This document shows positions 1 to 7,872 of a stretch of DNA of 18,382 nt, in pieces. The position numbers and the translations under genes were made by a program. Position 1 is the first letter of the stretch. Each line of letters begins with the position of its first letter. Below the pieces are notes generated by a model. It saw only the letters and a program-made list of their open reading frames with translations, was not told the origin of the DNA and ran no database searches. The DNA comes from Myxococcales bacterium (lineage in GTDB: Bacteria > Myxococcota > Myxococcia > Myxococcales > Anaeromyxobacteraceae): positions 1 to 18,382 of the forward strand of contig JAJZTO010000015.1 in NCBI GenBank assembly GCA_021848865.1. Direction: 5' to 3'.

Positions 1-130
1 GCCCCACCTGGATGAGGGGATCGAAGTCCGCTCCATCCGCACCCGTTTGCACTGCAATCGCTTGGCTCAGCGCAAGACGGGCGACGATCGACCACGACGT
101 TCCCTGCGCGGCCCGGTGGCCGAAGGCGCG
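1..130 (-). other. Unassigned open frame running off the left edge
   Basis: Read on the minus strand, a frame is open from just after a TGA at 131-133 to the window edge. It gives a plausible protein-like stretch of about 43 residues, including ARLALSQAIAVQTGADGAD. It has no ATG; only a GTG or rarer codons could start it. I do not recognise it. It may be the first part of a gene, or a decayed fragment, downstream of the acyl-CoA synthetase, or chance. Third-position G/C is lower than in the neighbouring genes, which argues against a well-conserved gene. The remainder of 1-258 shows no gene. Confidence 0.15.
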
Positions 131-204
131 TCACGACGCTGCGGATGTTCCATCTCTCGGGCACGGGGAACGCGCGCAACGTGGCGCACAGGGTGTGACC
201 TGCC

Positions 205-230
205 CCCCGGAGGTTACCCGTCCACCGGGG
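205..230 (-). terminator. Possible hairpin terminator after the acyl-CoA synthetase
   Basis: CCCCGGAGG (205-213) and CCACCGGGG (222-230) form a stem of eight pairs with one A-A mismatch around an 8-base loop. It lies about 29 bases beyond the stop codon of the last gene of the minus-strand operon. There is no run of T after it on either strand, so a classical intrinsic terminator is not shown. In DNA this GC-rich such stems arise easily by chance. Confidence 0.25.
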
Positions 231-258
231 CCACAAGCCGACGGCGGGTTCGGGCGCG

Positions 259-1797
259 TCAGCGGCGGTGAGTGTCAACGGGCCAGTATCGTTCGCGGAG
301 AGCCTTCTTGTGGAGCTTTCCAGTCGGATGTCGCGGCAATTGCTCCATGAACTCGATGGTGCGCGGGCACTTGTACGACGCCAGGCGCTGCCTGCAATGC
401 GCGATAAGCGTCGCTTCGAGCGCAGGCCCGGCCTGAGGGGATGCGACCGGTTGCACGATCGCCTTCACCTCCTCGCCGAGGTCCTCGTTCGGCACACCGA
501 ACACGGCCGCATCGAGCACGTCCGGGTGTGCGACGAGCACGTCCTCGATCTCCTGCGGGTAGATGTTCACGCCGCCGGAGATGATCGTGAAGGCCTTGCG
601 ATCGACCAGGTACAGGTACCCGTCCTCGTCCACCCTTCCGATGTCCCCCAGCGTGGACCAGCCGCGCGCGTTGCGCGCCTGTGCCGTCCGCTCCGGGTCG
701 TTGTGGTACGTGAACTCCGGGCCGTCCGAGAAGTACACGATCCCCGTCTCTCCGGCCGGCACCTCCCGTCCGCCCTCGTCGCAGACGTGCAGCTTCCCCT
801 GGACCGCACGACCCACCGATCCCTTGTGGCGAATCCATTCAGCAGTCGTGATCGCGCAGAACCCGTTGTTCTCGGTCCCGGCGTAGTACTCGTGGAGCAC
901 CGGGCCCCACCACGCGATCATGCGCTCCTTCACCTCCACCGGGCATGGCGCGGCGGCGTGAACGGCCACGCGCATCGAGCTGACTTCGTAGCGTTCCCTC
1001 ACCTCGCGCGGCAGCTTCAGCATCCGGACGAACATCGTCGGGACCCACTGGCTGTGCGTGATTTGGTGCTTTCCGACGAGGGCGAGCGCGGTCTCGGCGT
1101 CGAAGTGCTCCATCTGGAAGACGCTTCCGCCGAGCTTGATGGTGGTCATCGAGTGGCGCAGGGGCGCGGCGTGGTACAGGGGTGCGGGCGAAAGATAGCG
1201 GCACCCCGGTCCGTACCCGAAGAGGTCCTCCAGGAGGTTGACCAGGAAGGTCCGGGTTCCTGCTGGTGCGTCGAGCAGCGGCCACTTCACGCCCTTCGGC
1301 CTCCCGGTCGTGCCCGATGAGTAGAGCATGTCCGAGCCCTGTGCCTCGTCCGCGATCGGCGTCGTCGGCATCGCTGCGGAGGTCGCGTTCCAATCCTCCC
1401 AGCCGGGCGCGACGTCGCCCGCGAGGAAGCAACGGACGCCCGGCTGCAGCATCGGCCGGAGCTGGGCGGCGACGTCGGACAGGGTGGAGGAGACCAGGAG
1501 AACGCGGGCGCCGCAGTCCCGCACGATGAAGGCCAGCTCGGCCGCGGTCAGCCGTGTGCTCATCGTCGTGTAGTAGAGCCCGGCGCGCTCCGCCCCAAAG
1601 CAGGCCTCGAGCAACACCCGGTCGTTCTTCATCAGCAGCGCCACGTGCTCTCCGCGTCTCACGCCGCACGCGCGGAAGAGGTGCGCTGCCTGGTTCGAGC
1701 GCGCATCGAGCTGACCGAAGGTGACCACCTCTTGCGAGCCGCACATCGTGAAAGCCGGGGCGTCGGCGTCTTGACGCGTCGTGAGCGGATACAGCAT
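259..1797 (-). CDS. AMP-forming acyl-CoA synthetase (FadD-like), unknown carboxylic acid
   Basis: This 512-residue cytoplasmic enzyme belongs to the ANL superfamily, which activates a carboxylic acid with ATP to an acyl-adenylate and then to an acyl-CoA. All core motifs are visible: the phosphate-binding loop YSSGTTGRPKG (about 159-169), the adenine-contacting YYAGTEN (304-310), the hinge region STLGDIGRVDEDGYLYLVDRK (381-401) with its catalytic Asp, and PTGK near the C-terminus, where K494 is the expected adenylation lysine. The length is normal. The ATG at 1797 follows the upstream oxidoreductase stop by 7 bases, with a GAGG ribosome site inside that gene's end. It is the last gene of the operon and probably activates the compound brought in by the Liv-type importer. 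The sequence resembles medium/long-chain and FadD4-like synthetases, but chain length or aromatic preference cannot be deduced. Confidence 0.9.
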   Translation of the reverse strand: MLYPLTTRQDADAPAFTMCGSQEVVTFGQLDARSNQAAHLFRACGVRRGEHVALLMKNDRVLLEACFGAERAGLYYTTMSTRLTAAELAFIVRDCGARVLLVSSTLSDVAAQLRPMLQPGVRCFLAGDVAPGWEDWNATSAAMPTTPIADEAQGSDMLYSSGTTGRPKGVKWPLLDAPAGTRTFLVNLLEDLFGYGPGCRYLSPAPLYHAAPLRHSMTTIKLGGSVFQMEHFDAETALALVGKHQITHSQWVPTMFVRMLKLPREVRERYEVSSMRVAVHAAAPCPVEVKERMIAWWGPVLHEYYAGTENNGFCAITTAEWIRHKGSVGRAVQGKLHVCDEGGREVPAGETGIVYFSDGPEFTYHNDPERTAQARNARGWSTLGDIGRVDEDGYLYLVDRKAFTIISGGVNIYPQEIEDVLVAHPDVLDAAVFGVPNEDLGEEVKAIVQPVASPQAGPALEATLIAHCRQRLASYKCPRTIEFMEQLPRHPTGKLHKKALRERYWPVDTHRR

Positions 1798-1804
1798 CGG
1801 CGCC

Positions 1805-2827
1805 TCACGCGGGCTCGTGCTCGATGCACACCTTCCCGAACTGCACCCCCGACTTGAGGTATGCCAACCCCTCCCTCAATTCCTCGAAGGGGAAGACGTG
1901 GTCCACCACCGGCCGGATCTGGTGCTGCACCATCGCACGGAGCATCGCCTCGAAGCCGTCGCGGTGACCGACCGTGACCCCCTGGAGTCGGATCTGGCGA
2001 GTGATGATGGGGCCAAGCGACGCCGCCATCGAGGCTCCCGAGAGGATCCCGATCATCGACAGCGTCCCGCCCGGCCTCACACAGCGAAGCGACTGGGGAA
2101 GCGTCGACTCGCCACCGACCTCGATGATGTTGTCGTATCCGCGGCCTTCCGTGATCTCGCGCGTCGCCTTGGCCCACTCCGGCACCGCGCGGCGGTTGAT
2201 GGTGGCGTCCGCGCCCAGCCGCCTCAGCCGCTCGATCTTGGCTTCGCTCGACGAGATCACGGTCACGTGCGCTCCCAGCAGCTTGGCGAACTGGAGCGCG
2301 AACAGCGCAACGCCGCCCGATCCCTGGACCAGGATCCGGTCCCCGGGACGGGCGGGGTTGAAGTTCGTGAGGGCACTCCAGGCCGTCAGCGCCGCGCAGG
2401 GCAACGTGGCAGCCTCGAGGTCCTGCAGGTACTCGGGGATCGCCACCACCCCTTCCTCCGGCAGGCACATGTACTCGGCCATCGTGCCGTCGATGGGTCC
2501 GCCCAGCGACTGCGTCAGCCGCGTGAGATCCGGCTCCCCTCCCATCCACCGCTGGAAGAACATCGGGCATGCTCGCTGGCCTTGGGCCACGCGCGTGACG
2601 CCGCTTCCGACCCCCACCACGACGCCCACCCCGTCCGACAGCGGGATGAGCGGCAGGGTCCCGGTATGCACACCGTATCCGCGCTCCGGCACGACGAGGT
2701 CGCGGTAGTTCAGCGACGACGCCTTCATCCGCAGCAGCACCTGGCCTGCACCGGGCACGGGGTCAGGCCTCGTACCGAGCTTCAGGTTCTGCATCCCCCA
2801 GCCGCCCTCGATCTGGAACACGCGCAT
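1805..2827 (-). CDS. Zinc-free MDR-family NAD(P)-dependent oxidoreductase
   Basis: The 340-residue protein is a medium-chain dehydrogenase/reductase of the quinone-oxidoreductase/alcohol-dehydrogenase group. The N-terminal GroES-like domain contains SSLNYRD (38-43 region), where zinc alcohol dehydrogenases carry a catalytic Cys; no zinc-ligand set is visible, so a zinc-free reductase-like enzyme is likely. The Rossmann fold follows with the cofactor loop VQGSGGVALFALQFAK (167-182). The family reduces or oxidises enones, quinones or alcohols with NAD(P)H. The ATG at 2827 is preceded by a good GGGGGAG ribosome site. The gene lies 50 bases after the acyl-CoA dehydrogenase and 7 before the synthetase. 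A role as enoyl-CoA or enone reductase is possible by analogy with MDR acryloyl-CoA reductases, but it does not look like AcuI itself. Confidence 0.85.
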   Translation of the reverse strand: MRVFQIEGGWGMQNLKLGTRPDPVPGAGQVLLRMKASSLNYRDLVVPERGYGVHTGTLPLIPLSDGVGVVVGVGSGVTRVAQGQRACPMFFQRWMGGEPDLTRLTQSLGGPIDGTMAEYMCLPEEGVVAIPEYLQDLEAATLPCAALTAWSALTNFNPARPGDRILVQGSGGVALFALQFAKLLGAHVTVISSSEAKIERLRRLGADATINRRAVPEWAKATREITEGRGYDNIIEVGGESTLPQSLRCVRPGGTLSMIGILSGASMAASLGPIITRQIRLQGVTVGHRDGFEAMLRAMVQHQIRPVVDHVFPFEELREGLAYLKSGVQFGKVCIEHEPA

Positions 2828-2877
2828 GGGTCATCTCCCCCTGGAAGTTCGCCGCTGTCTCAGCGAAAGGCGCATCG

Positions 2878-4014
2878 TCATGGATCTTCGAAGCGGCGCG
2901 CGATGCGCTCCAGCAACATCTCCGTCGATCCGTCCACCAGCGTGGCCACCTGGGCACCGACGATGTGGCGCATGAACGGGTGTCGGTCCCGGAGCCCCTC
3001 GGCTCCCATGGCGTGCCCGAGCGCGCGAACGTGCCGCTCCGCCATCCGGGTCGCACACACCTTCGCCGCGGCGGCGCGCGCCCGAACGTCGGCGCCGGCG
3101 TCGATCGCCTGGGCCGCGTCCGCCACCATCAGGCGCGCCGCCTGGAGATCGACCGCCGCCTCCGCCAGCAGGAAGCGCCAAGCCTGGTGCTCGCGGAGCA
3201 CCCTTCCGAAGGCCTGCCTGCGGTTGCCGTGCTCGGCGGCGCACCGCAGCGAGGCAGCGACCATGCCGCAGCACATCGCTGCCACGTACACGCGCGCGCC
3301 GTTGATCGACTGCAGCGCTCGCTCGAAGCCCGTGCCGGGCGGGTGTAGCAGCTCCTCGTCACGCGCCACGTAACCGTCGAGGCGGAACCCTGAGGTCCCC
3401 ATCGACCAAGGCGCCCCGGGACACGGCTCGTCGTCGCGTGCGAACCCAGCGCGCGAGGCATCCACCACGAACGCTGCGATGCCCGCCGCGCCGGCGCCTG
3501 GCCGCGTCTGCGCGTAGACGATCACCACGTCCGCGGCCCGGGCATTGGTGATCCACGCCTTCCGCCCGTCGAGGCGCCAGCCGTCGCCGGTCCGCGCCGC
3601 CGTGGTCCGGATCGCCGCGAAGTCCGAACCCGCGTCGGGCTCTGTCAGGGCCGTGCAGCCGATGCGCGCGCCGGTCCCGATCGCGCCTACCCAGCGCTGC
3701 ACGACCGCCTCCGCCGCCCAGCGGGCCAGGTCCTCCGCCACGTTGTGGGAGTTGACGACGGACATCGCGAGCCCGAAGTCCCCGCCCGCGAGGAGTTCCG
3801 CGATCCGGGCCTTGCAGGCGAACGATGCGCCCATTCCGCCGAGCCGCGGGGGCACCCGCAGGCGCGTCAAGCCGAGCTCCGCCGCCCCGACGAGCGCATC
3901 GGTCGGGAACACCCGCTCCCGCGCCCATCGCCCGGCCTCGGGCACCACGCTCTCGGCGACCCATCGTTCACATCGCTCGACCAGCTGCTGCTCCGCTTCG
4001 GGGAGGGTGATCAT
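2878..4014 (-). CDS. Acyl-CoA dehydrogenase, Asp at the usual catalytic Glu position
   Basis: A 378-residue flavoenzyme of the acyl-CoA dehydrogenase family, of normal length. Visible motifs are TEPDAGSD (124-131) and KAWITNA (152-158), which contact FAD and substrate, and NRRQAFG (264-270) in the C-terminal helical domain. The family removes two hydrogens from C2-C3 of an acyl-CoA and passes electrons to ETF. The catalytic base normally sits in a Y-E-G-T motif; the equivalent here is VDGST, giving Asp361. The alternative base position used by isovaleryl-CoA dehydrogenase is Ala240. An Asp at this place is also known in ACAD10/11-like proteins. Its ATG overlaps the livM stop as ATGA (4011-4014), implying translational coupling. 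Likely step: oxidation of the CoA ester made by the operon's synthetase. Confidence 0.9.
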   Translation of the reverse strand: MITLPEAEQQLVERCERWVAESVVPEAGRWARERVFPTDALVGAAELGLTRLRVPPRLGGMGASFACKARIAELLAGGDFGLAMSVVNSHNVAEDLARWAAEAVVQRWVGAIGTGARIGCTALTEPDAGSDFAAIRTTAARTGDGWRLDGRKAWITNARAADVVIVYAQTRPGAGAAGIAAFVVDASRAGFARDDEPCPGAPWSMGTSGFRLDGYVARDEELLHPPGTGFERALQSINGARVYVAAMCCGMVAASLRCAAEHGNRRQAFGRVLREHQAWRFLLAEAAVDLQAARLMVADAAQAIDAGADVRARAAAAKVCATRMAERHVRALGHAMGAEGLRDRHPFMRHIVGAQVATLVDGSTEMLLERIARRFEDP

Positions 4015-5009
4015 GGCGTCGGATCAGGACGGGGGCGCAGCGCGGCGGCGAGCCGTGTCGCCATGCCCTGGAATCCCCGCGACACCATCGGCACGATGCC
4101 GCGGGGCATGAAGATGGTGGCGAGCACGAGCAGGAGCCCGTACGCGACGAGCCGATAGGTGTCGGCGACCCGCAGGTACTCCGGCAGCGTCACCACCAAG
4201 AACGCCCCGACGATCGGTCCGAGCAGGGTCCCGCTCCCGCCCAGGGTGACCGCCAGGATCGCGTTCATCGACTGGTCGGTCCCAAACGGTTCGGGGTTCA
4301 GGAATCCGATGAAGTGCGCGTACAGCGCGCCGGCCAGGCCCGCGAGGAACCCGCTCGCCACGAAGGCGAACAGCTTGTAGCGCCACGCGGCGACCCCGAG
4401 GGCGTCGACGACCATCTCGTTTTGGCGGATGGCGATCAGCACGCGCCCGACGCGCGAGTGCAGGACCAGCGCGCCGCCGGCCGTTGCAGCCGCCGCCGCG
4501 AGGAGCACCAGGTAATAGTACCCCTCACGCCCGGCGAAGCTGAGCTGCAGACCTCCGAGGACGAGCGCCGCCGGGCGCTGGATGTTCGGCATGCCCGCCT
4601 CTCCGCCCGTGAACGACTCGTAGTTGTTCAGGACGGTGACGATCACCAGATTGTACGCGAGCGTGACGATGGCGAAGTAGTGGCCCTTGACGCGCAGGCT
4701 CGGGTAACCGACGACCAGCGCGAACGCCGCGGCCACGAAGGGGGCCAGCGCCATCGAGGTCCATACCGGCCAGCCGGCCTTCACGCTGAGCAGCGCCGAG
4801 GCGTACGCGCCGATCGCCATGAACCCGCCGGCGGCGATCGACACGTACCCCGAGAACCCCTGCACGAGATTCTGCCCTTGCGCCAGCACCGTCCAGATGC
4901 ACGCCAAGATCGTCAGGTGGAGGAAATAGGGGACGGTGAGGGCGTGCGGAAGGGCCAGCGCGGCGATCGCTACGGCCGTTCCGATTCCGACGCGAAGCGC
5001 CCGACTCAT
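4011..5009 (-). CDS. livM: Branched-chain amino acid-type ABC transporter permease LivM
   Basis: This is a 332-residue integral membrane protein with about eight or nine hydrophobic segments. It carries the family motifs GYVSIAAGGFMAIGAYAS (54-71), LRVKGHYFAIVTLA (105-118) and the ATPase-contacting loop LGGSGTLLGPIVGA (256-269). With LivH it forms the inner-membrane channel of a HAAT-family importer. Such systems import branched-chain amino acids, but in catabolic operons also aromatic or other carboxylates and amides. Its ATG overlaps the livH stop codon (ATGA, 5006-5009) and its stop overlaps the acyl-CoA dehydrogenase start. The tail after about residue 312 is short, basic and proline-rich, presumably cytoplasmic. 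Confidence 0.93.
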   Translation of the reverse strand: MSRALRVGIGTAVAIAALALPHALTVPYFLHLTILACIWTVLAQGQNLVQGFSGYVSIAAGGFMAIGAYASALLSVKAGWPVWTSMALAPFVAAAFALVVGYPSLRVKGHYFAIVTLAYNLVIVTVLNNYESFTGGEAGMPNIQRPAALVLGGLQLSFAGREGYYYLVLLAAAAATAGGALVLHSRVGRVLIAIRQNEMVVDALGVAAWRYKLFAFVASGFLAGLAGALYAHFIGFLNPEPFGTDQSMNAILAVTLGGSGTLLGPIVGAFLVVTLPEYLRVADTYRLVAYGLLLVLATIFMPRGIVPMVSRGFQGMATRLAAALRPRPDPTP

Positions 5010-5866
5010 CGCTTCCCCAGGAGGCCCTCTGGCCTGACGAGCAGCACGCCGATCATCACGAGGAACGCGATCACGTCCTTGTAGGCGGACGAGATGAAGC
5101 CGGCCGCGAGCGCCTCGCTGACTCCCAGGACCAGCCCGCCGACGATTGCGCCCGGGATCGATCCCAGCCCGCCCAGGATGAGCACCGCGAAGCCCTTCAC
5201 GACGAGACCCTCGCCGACCCCCGGCGCGATCGCCAGGAGTGCACCCACCAGCGCGCCGCCGATCACGCCGAGCGCAGAGGACAAGGCGAAGACCATCGTC
5301 GCAACCGCGTCGGCGTTCACGCCCATCAGGACCGCGGCCTGCCGGTTCTGCGCGACGGCCCGGATGGACCGACCGGCCCTGGTGCGGCTCACGAAGGTCG
5401 CCATCGCCGCGACGGCGAGCGACGCAGTGAGCATCACCTGGATCCGGAGCTCCGCCACGACGAGCCCGCCCACCGTGTAGACGTGCTGGTATGGAGTGGG
5501 GATCACGACCTGGTCTGGACCGAAGAGCAGCAGGTTGCCGCCCTCGAGGATCATCGTGAGGCCCAGGGCGATGATGAAGGCGTTGATTTGCGGCGCGTCG
5601 CGCACCGGCCGGTAGGCGAGCCTCTCGAGGACGACCCCGAGCGCCGCCCCCGCGATCAGGGCGACGGCCATGGCGGGGAAGAAGCCGAGGCCGAGGCGCT
5701 CCGTCAGGATGAACGTGAGGTAGCCCCCCGACATCGCCGCCGAGCCGTGCGCGAAGTGGGCGATGCCGAGGATGCCGAACACGATGGTGAGGCCCACCGC
5801 GATGAGCGTGTAGACGCTGCCGATCGCCAGCCCGTTCAGCACCTGCTGGAGCGCCTCGGTGATCAC
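5006..5866 (-). CDS. livH: Branched-chain amino acid-type ABC transporter permease LivH
   Basis: A 286-residue polytopic membrane protein, the usual LivH length. The N-terminal QVLNGLAIGSVYTLIAVGL and the C-terminal loop LGGLGSIPGAIVGGLVLGV are characteristic; the latter is the site that docks with the LivG/LivF ATPases. It forms the heterodimeric channel with LivM. The start is GTG at 5866, 37 bases after the end of livK; only a weak GGA sits upstream, so translation may depend partly on coupling. An in-frame ATG further inside would remove the first membrane segment, so GTG is preferred. Confidence 0.93.
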   Translation of the reverse strand: MITEALQQVLNGLAIGSVYTLIAVGLTIVFGILGIAHFAHGSAAMSGGYLTFILTERLGLGFFPAMAVALIAGAALGVVLERLAYRPVRDAPQINAFIIALGLTMILEGGNLLLFGPDQVVIPTPYQHVYTVGGLVVAELRIQVMLTASLAVAAMATFVSRTRAGRSIRAVAQNRQAAVLMGVNADAVATMVFALSSALGVIGGALVGALLAIAPGVGEGLVVKGFAVLILGGLGSIPGAIVGGLVLGVSEALAAGFISSAYKDVIAFLVMIGVLLVRPEGLLGKR

Positions 5867-5903
5867 GATCGAGCGTTCCGGGGATCCTCGCGCCGCGCGA
5901 GCA

Positions 5904-7127
5904 TCACTTCCTCAGGCTGCGCAGGTACTTCGAGTAGGCCACCGGGTCCGACGGCAAGTCGGAGACGTACACCCACTTCCCCTTCTGCCACTGGAACGCG
6001 CCGTTCGTGGTGTAGGCCTGTCCGTTCTCGTCGAACATGGCCGAGCCCACCGGCAGGTACCGCATGATGGCCTCCGGCGGGATTCCGCCGGAGCGGATGG
6101 AGTCCTGCACCTTCTTCGGGTCGACCGACCCCGCCTTCTCGATGGCGTGTTTCAGGACGTAGAACTGGTCGTAGGCGTACGGCGAGCTGGGCGACGGCGG
6201 AGTCCCGAACCGCTTCGTGTACTCCGCGACGTAGGCGTTGGCCTTCTCACCCAGCGCCGAGACGGTCAGCTCGGTCGGGCGCAGATCCCAGACGCCCTCC
6301 ATCTGCTCGGAGGTAGCCACCTTGAGGAACTGCTCCTCGCTTCCGCTGGTGAAGCCGTAGCGGGGCATCTTCATGCCCAGCTCGACCGCCTGACGGTAGA
6401 CGAACGCGCACGGCTCGACGTACCCGAGCACCAGCAGCGCTTCAGGGTTCAGCGCCCGGACCTTCGTGAGCTGCGGCGTCATGTCGCGGTCCTTCAGCCC
6501 GAAGGTTTCCTTGGCCAGGATCTTGCCGCCCGTCCTGGTGAACTCCCGCTCGAACGCCTCGAGGTACTGGCTGTAGAACGAGACGTCGAGCGACCCGATC
6601 ACCGCGATCGTCTTCACACCCCGCTTCGCAACGAACGCGCCGGCTGCCGACCCGGTGAAGTCCGCGGGCGGCCGCGTCCGGAAGAGGTTCGGGATGCCCT
6701 GCGCGGTGATGGTGCGCTCGGCCGCGTTTCCGACGAGCATCGTCACGTTCTCCCGCCCGATGAAGGACGCGACGGCGCTGGTCGGGCCCGAGCAGCAGAA
6801 GCCGAGCAGGTACTGGGCGCCGTCCCGGTCGATGAGCTTGCGGACGCTGTTCGTCGCCTCGGTCGGGTTCGCCTTGTCGTCATAGGCGACGAGGCGCAAC
6901 TTGTAGACGTCCTGCCCGACCTTGATGCCGCCCTTGGCGTTCGTGTCGTCAACCGCCATCCGCACGGCGTTCGACTGCGGCAGGCCGTACACCGCGCCCG
7001 GCCCGGTCAGGGCATCGCTCACCCCGATCACGAGTTCCTTCTGCGCAGCGTGCGCGGTCGCGCAGAGCGCCAGTCCCGCGAGAACGGCCGTGCATCGCGC
7101 CACCAGTCCTTCGTCGATCCGGGTCAT
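5904..7127 (-). CDS. Periplasmic substrate-binding protein of the Liv-type importer (LivK-like)
   Basis: A 407-residue protein of the Leu/Ile/Val-binding (peripheral binding protein type I) family. Residues 1-27 form a Sec signal peptide: basic start, LAGLALCATAHA core, and predicted cleavage after A-H-A. Cys22 does not fit a lipobox because Leu precedes it, so a free periplasmic protein is likely. The mature protein opens with KELVIGVSDALTGPGA, the usual first strand and ligand loop. An adjacent Cys pair (C111-C112) occurs in LLGFCCSGPTS, near a loop that often lines the ligand pocket. AGGAGA lies 7 bases before the ATG at 7127, the best ribosome site in the operon, as expected for the most abundant component. 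The ligand is unknown; binding proteins like this also occur with aromatic or fatty-acid catabolism genes. Confidence 0.92.
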   Translation of the reverse strand: MTRIDEGLVARCTAVLAGLALCATAHAAQKELVIGVSDALTGPGAVYGLPQSNAVRMAVDDTNAKGGIKVGQDVYKLRLVAYDDKANPTEATNSVRKLIDRDGAQYLLGFCCSGPTSAVASFIGRENVTMLVGNAAERTITAQGIPNLFRTRPPADFTGSAAGAFVAKRGVKTIAVIGSLDVSFYSQYLEAFEREFTRTGGKILAKETFGLKDRDMTPQLTKVRALNPEALLVLGYVEPCAFVYRQAVELGMKMPRYGFTSGSEEQFLKVATSEQMEGVWDLRPTELTVSALGEKANAYVAEYTKRFGTPPSPSSPYAYDQFYVLKHAIEKAGSVDPKKVQDSIRSGGIPPEAIMRYLPVGSAMFDENGQAYTTNGAFQWQKGKWVYVSDLPSDPVAYSKYLRSLRK

Positions 7128-7170
7128 CTTGCGATCTCCTCCGCGCCGGCGGTCGCCCGCCTTGGCGGGG

Positions 7171-7872
7171 CTAGTATCCGAGGTACGCCTTGCTCACTTC
7201 CGGGTGCGTCTGGAGCTCCTGCCCACTACCTTCCAGCACGATGTTGCCTGCCTCGAGTACGTAGGCCCGGTCGGCGAGCCGCAGCGCCATCGACGCGTTC
7301 TGCTCGACAAGCAGCACCGTCGTGCCGTTCGCCTTGATGCGCGCGAGCGTCCGCTCGACCTCGTCGACGATCTTCGGCGCGAGCCCCAGCGACGGCTCGT
7401 CGAATATGCAGAGCTTCGGGCGCGACATGAGCGCGCGGGCGATGGCCAGCATCTCCTGCTCGCCGCCGGACAGGGTCCCGGCCCGCTGCCGCGCCCGCGG
7501 TCGCAGCGCGGGGAACATGTCGAACAGCGCTTCCAGGTCGCGGCGCTGATCCCGGTCGCGGCGCATGTGCCCGCCCATTCGCAGGTTTTCCAGCACCGAC
7601 ATGTCCGCGAAGACCTGGCGCCCCTCGGGGCACATGGTGATCCCCCGCCGGACGATGCGGTGGCCGGGCACGTGGTCGATCCGCGCGCCCTCAAACTCGA
7701 TGCTCCCGGCGCGCGCGCGAACCAGCCCGCACACGCAGCGGAGGGCGGTGCTCTTGCCGGCGCCGTTCGCACCGACCAGCGCCACGCATTCCGCGGGCCT
7801 CACGTCGAAGCTGATCCCGTGGAGGACGTCCACGTTGCCGTAGCCGGCACGCAGCTCGCGGACGGTCAGCAC
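7171..7872 (-). CDS. livF: ABC transporter ATPase LivF
   Basis: The 233-residue ATPase has the usual LivF length and ends with the family tail EVSKAYLGY. Walker A is GANGAGKS (34-41), the signature LSGGE (134-138), and Walker B LCIFDE (154-159), followed by the LivF-typical PSLGLAPKIVDE. It pairs with LivG to drive the LivH/LivM channel. The start is GTG at 7872, within the livG stop region (GTGCTGA, 7 bases shared), so translation is likely coupled. It lies 43 bases before livK. Confidence 0.94.
   Translation of the reverse strand: MLTVRELRAGYGNVDVLHGISFDVRPAECVALVGANGAGKSTALRCVCGLVRARAGSIEFEGARIDHVPGHRIVRRGITMCPEGRQVFADMSVLENLRMGGHMRRDRDQRRDLEALFDMFPALRPRARQRAGTLSGGEQEMLAIARALMSRPKLCIFDEPSLGLAPKIVDEVERTLARIKANGTTVLLVEQNASMALRLADRAYVLEAGNIVLEGSGQELQTHPEVSKAYLGY

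Noticed and set aside
259..4014. A complete beta-oxidation or acryloyl-CoA (acuI/dddL-type) pathway
   Set aside because: There is no hydratase, hydroxyacyl dehydrogenase or thiolase, and the MDR protein does not look like AcuI; only the import, activation and redox steps can be supported.
5904..7127. The substrate-binding protein as a lipoprotein (Cys22)
   Set aside because: The residue before the Cys is Leu, which does not fit a lipobox, and a normal A-H-A signal peptidase I site follows.
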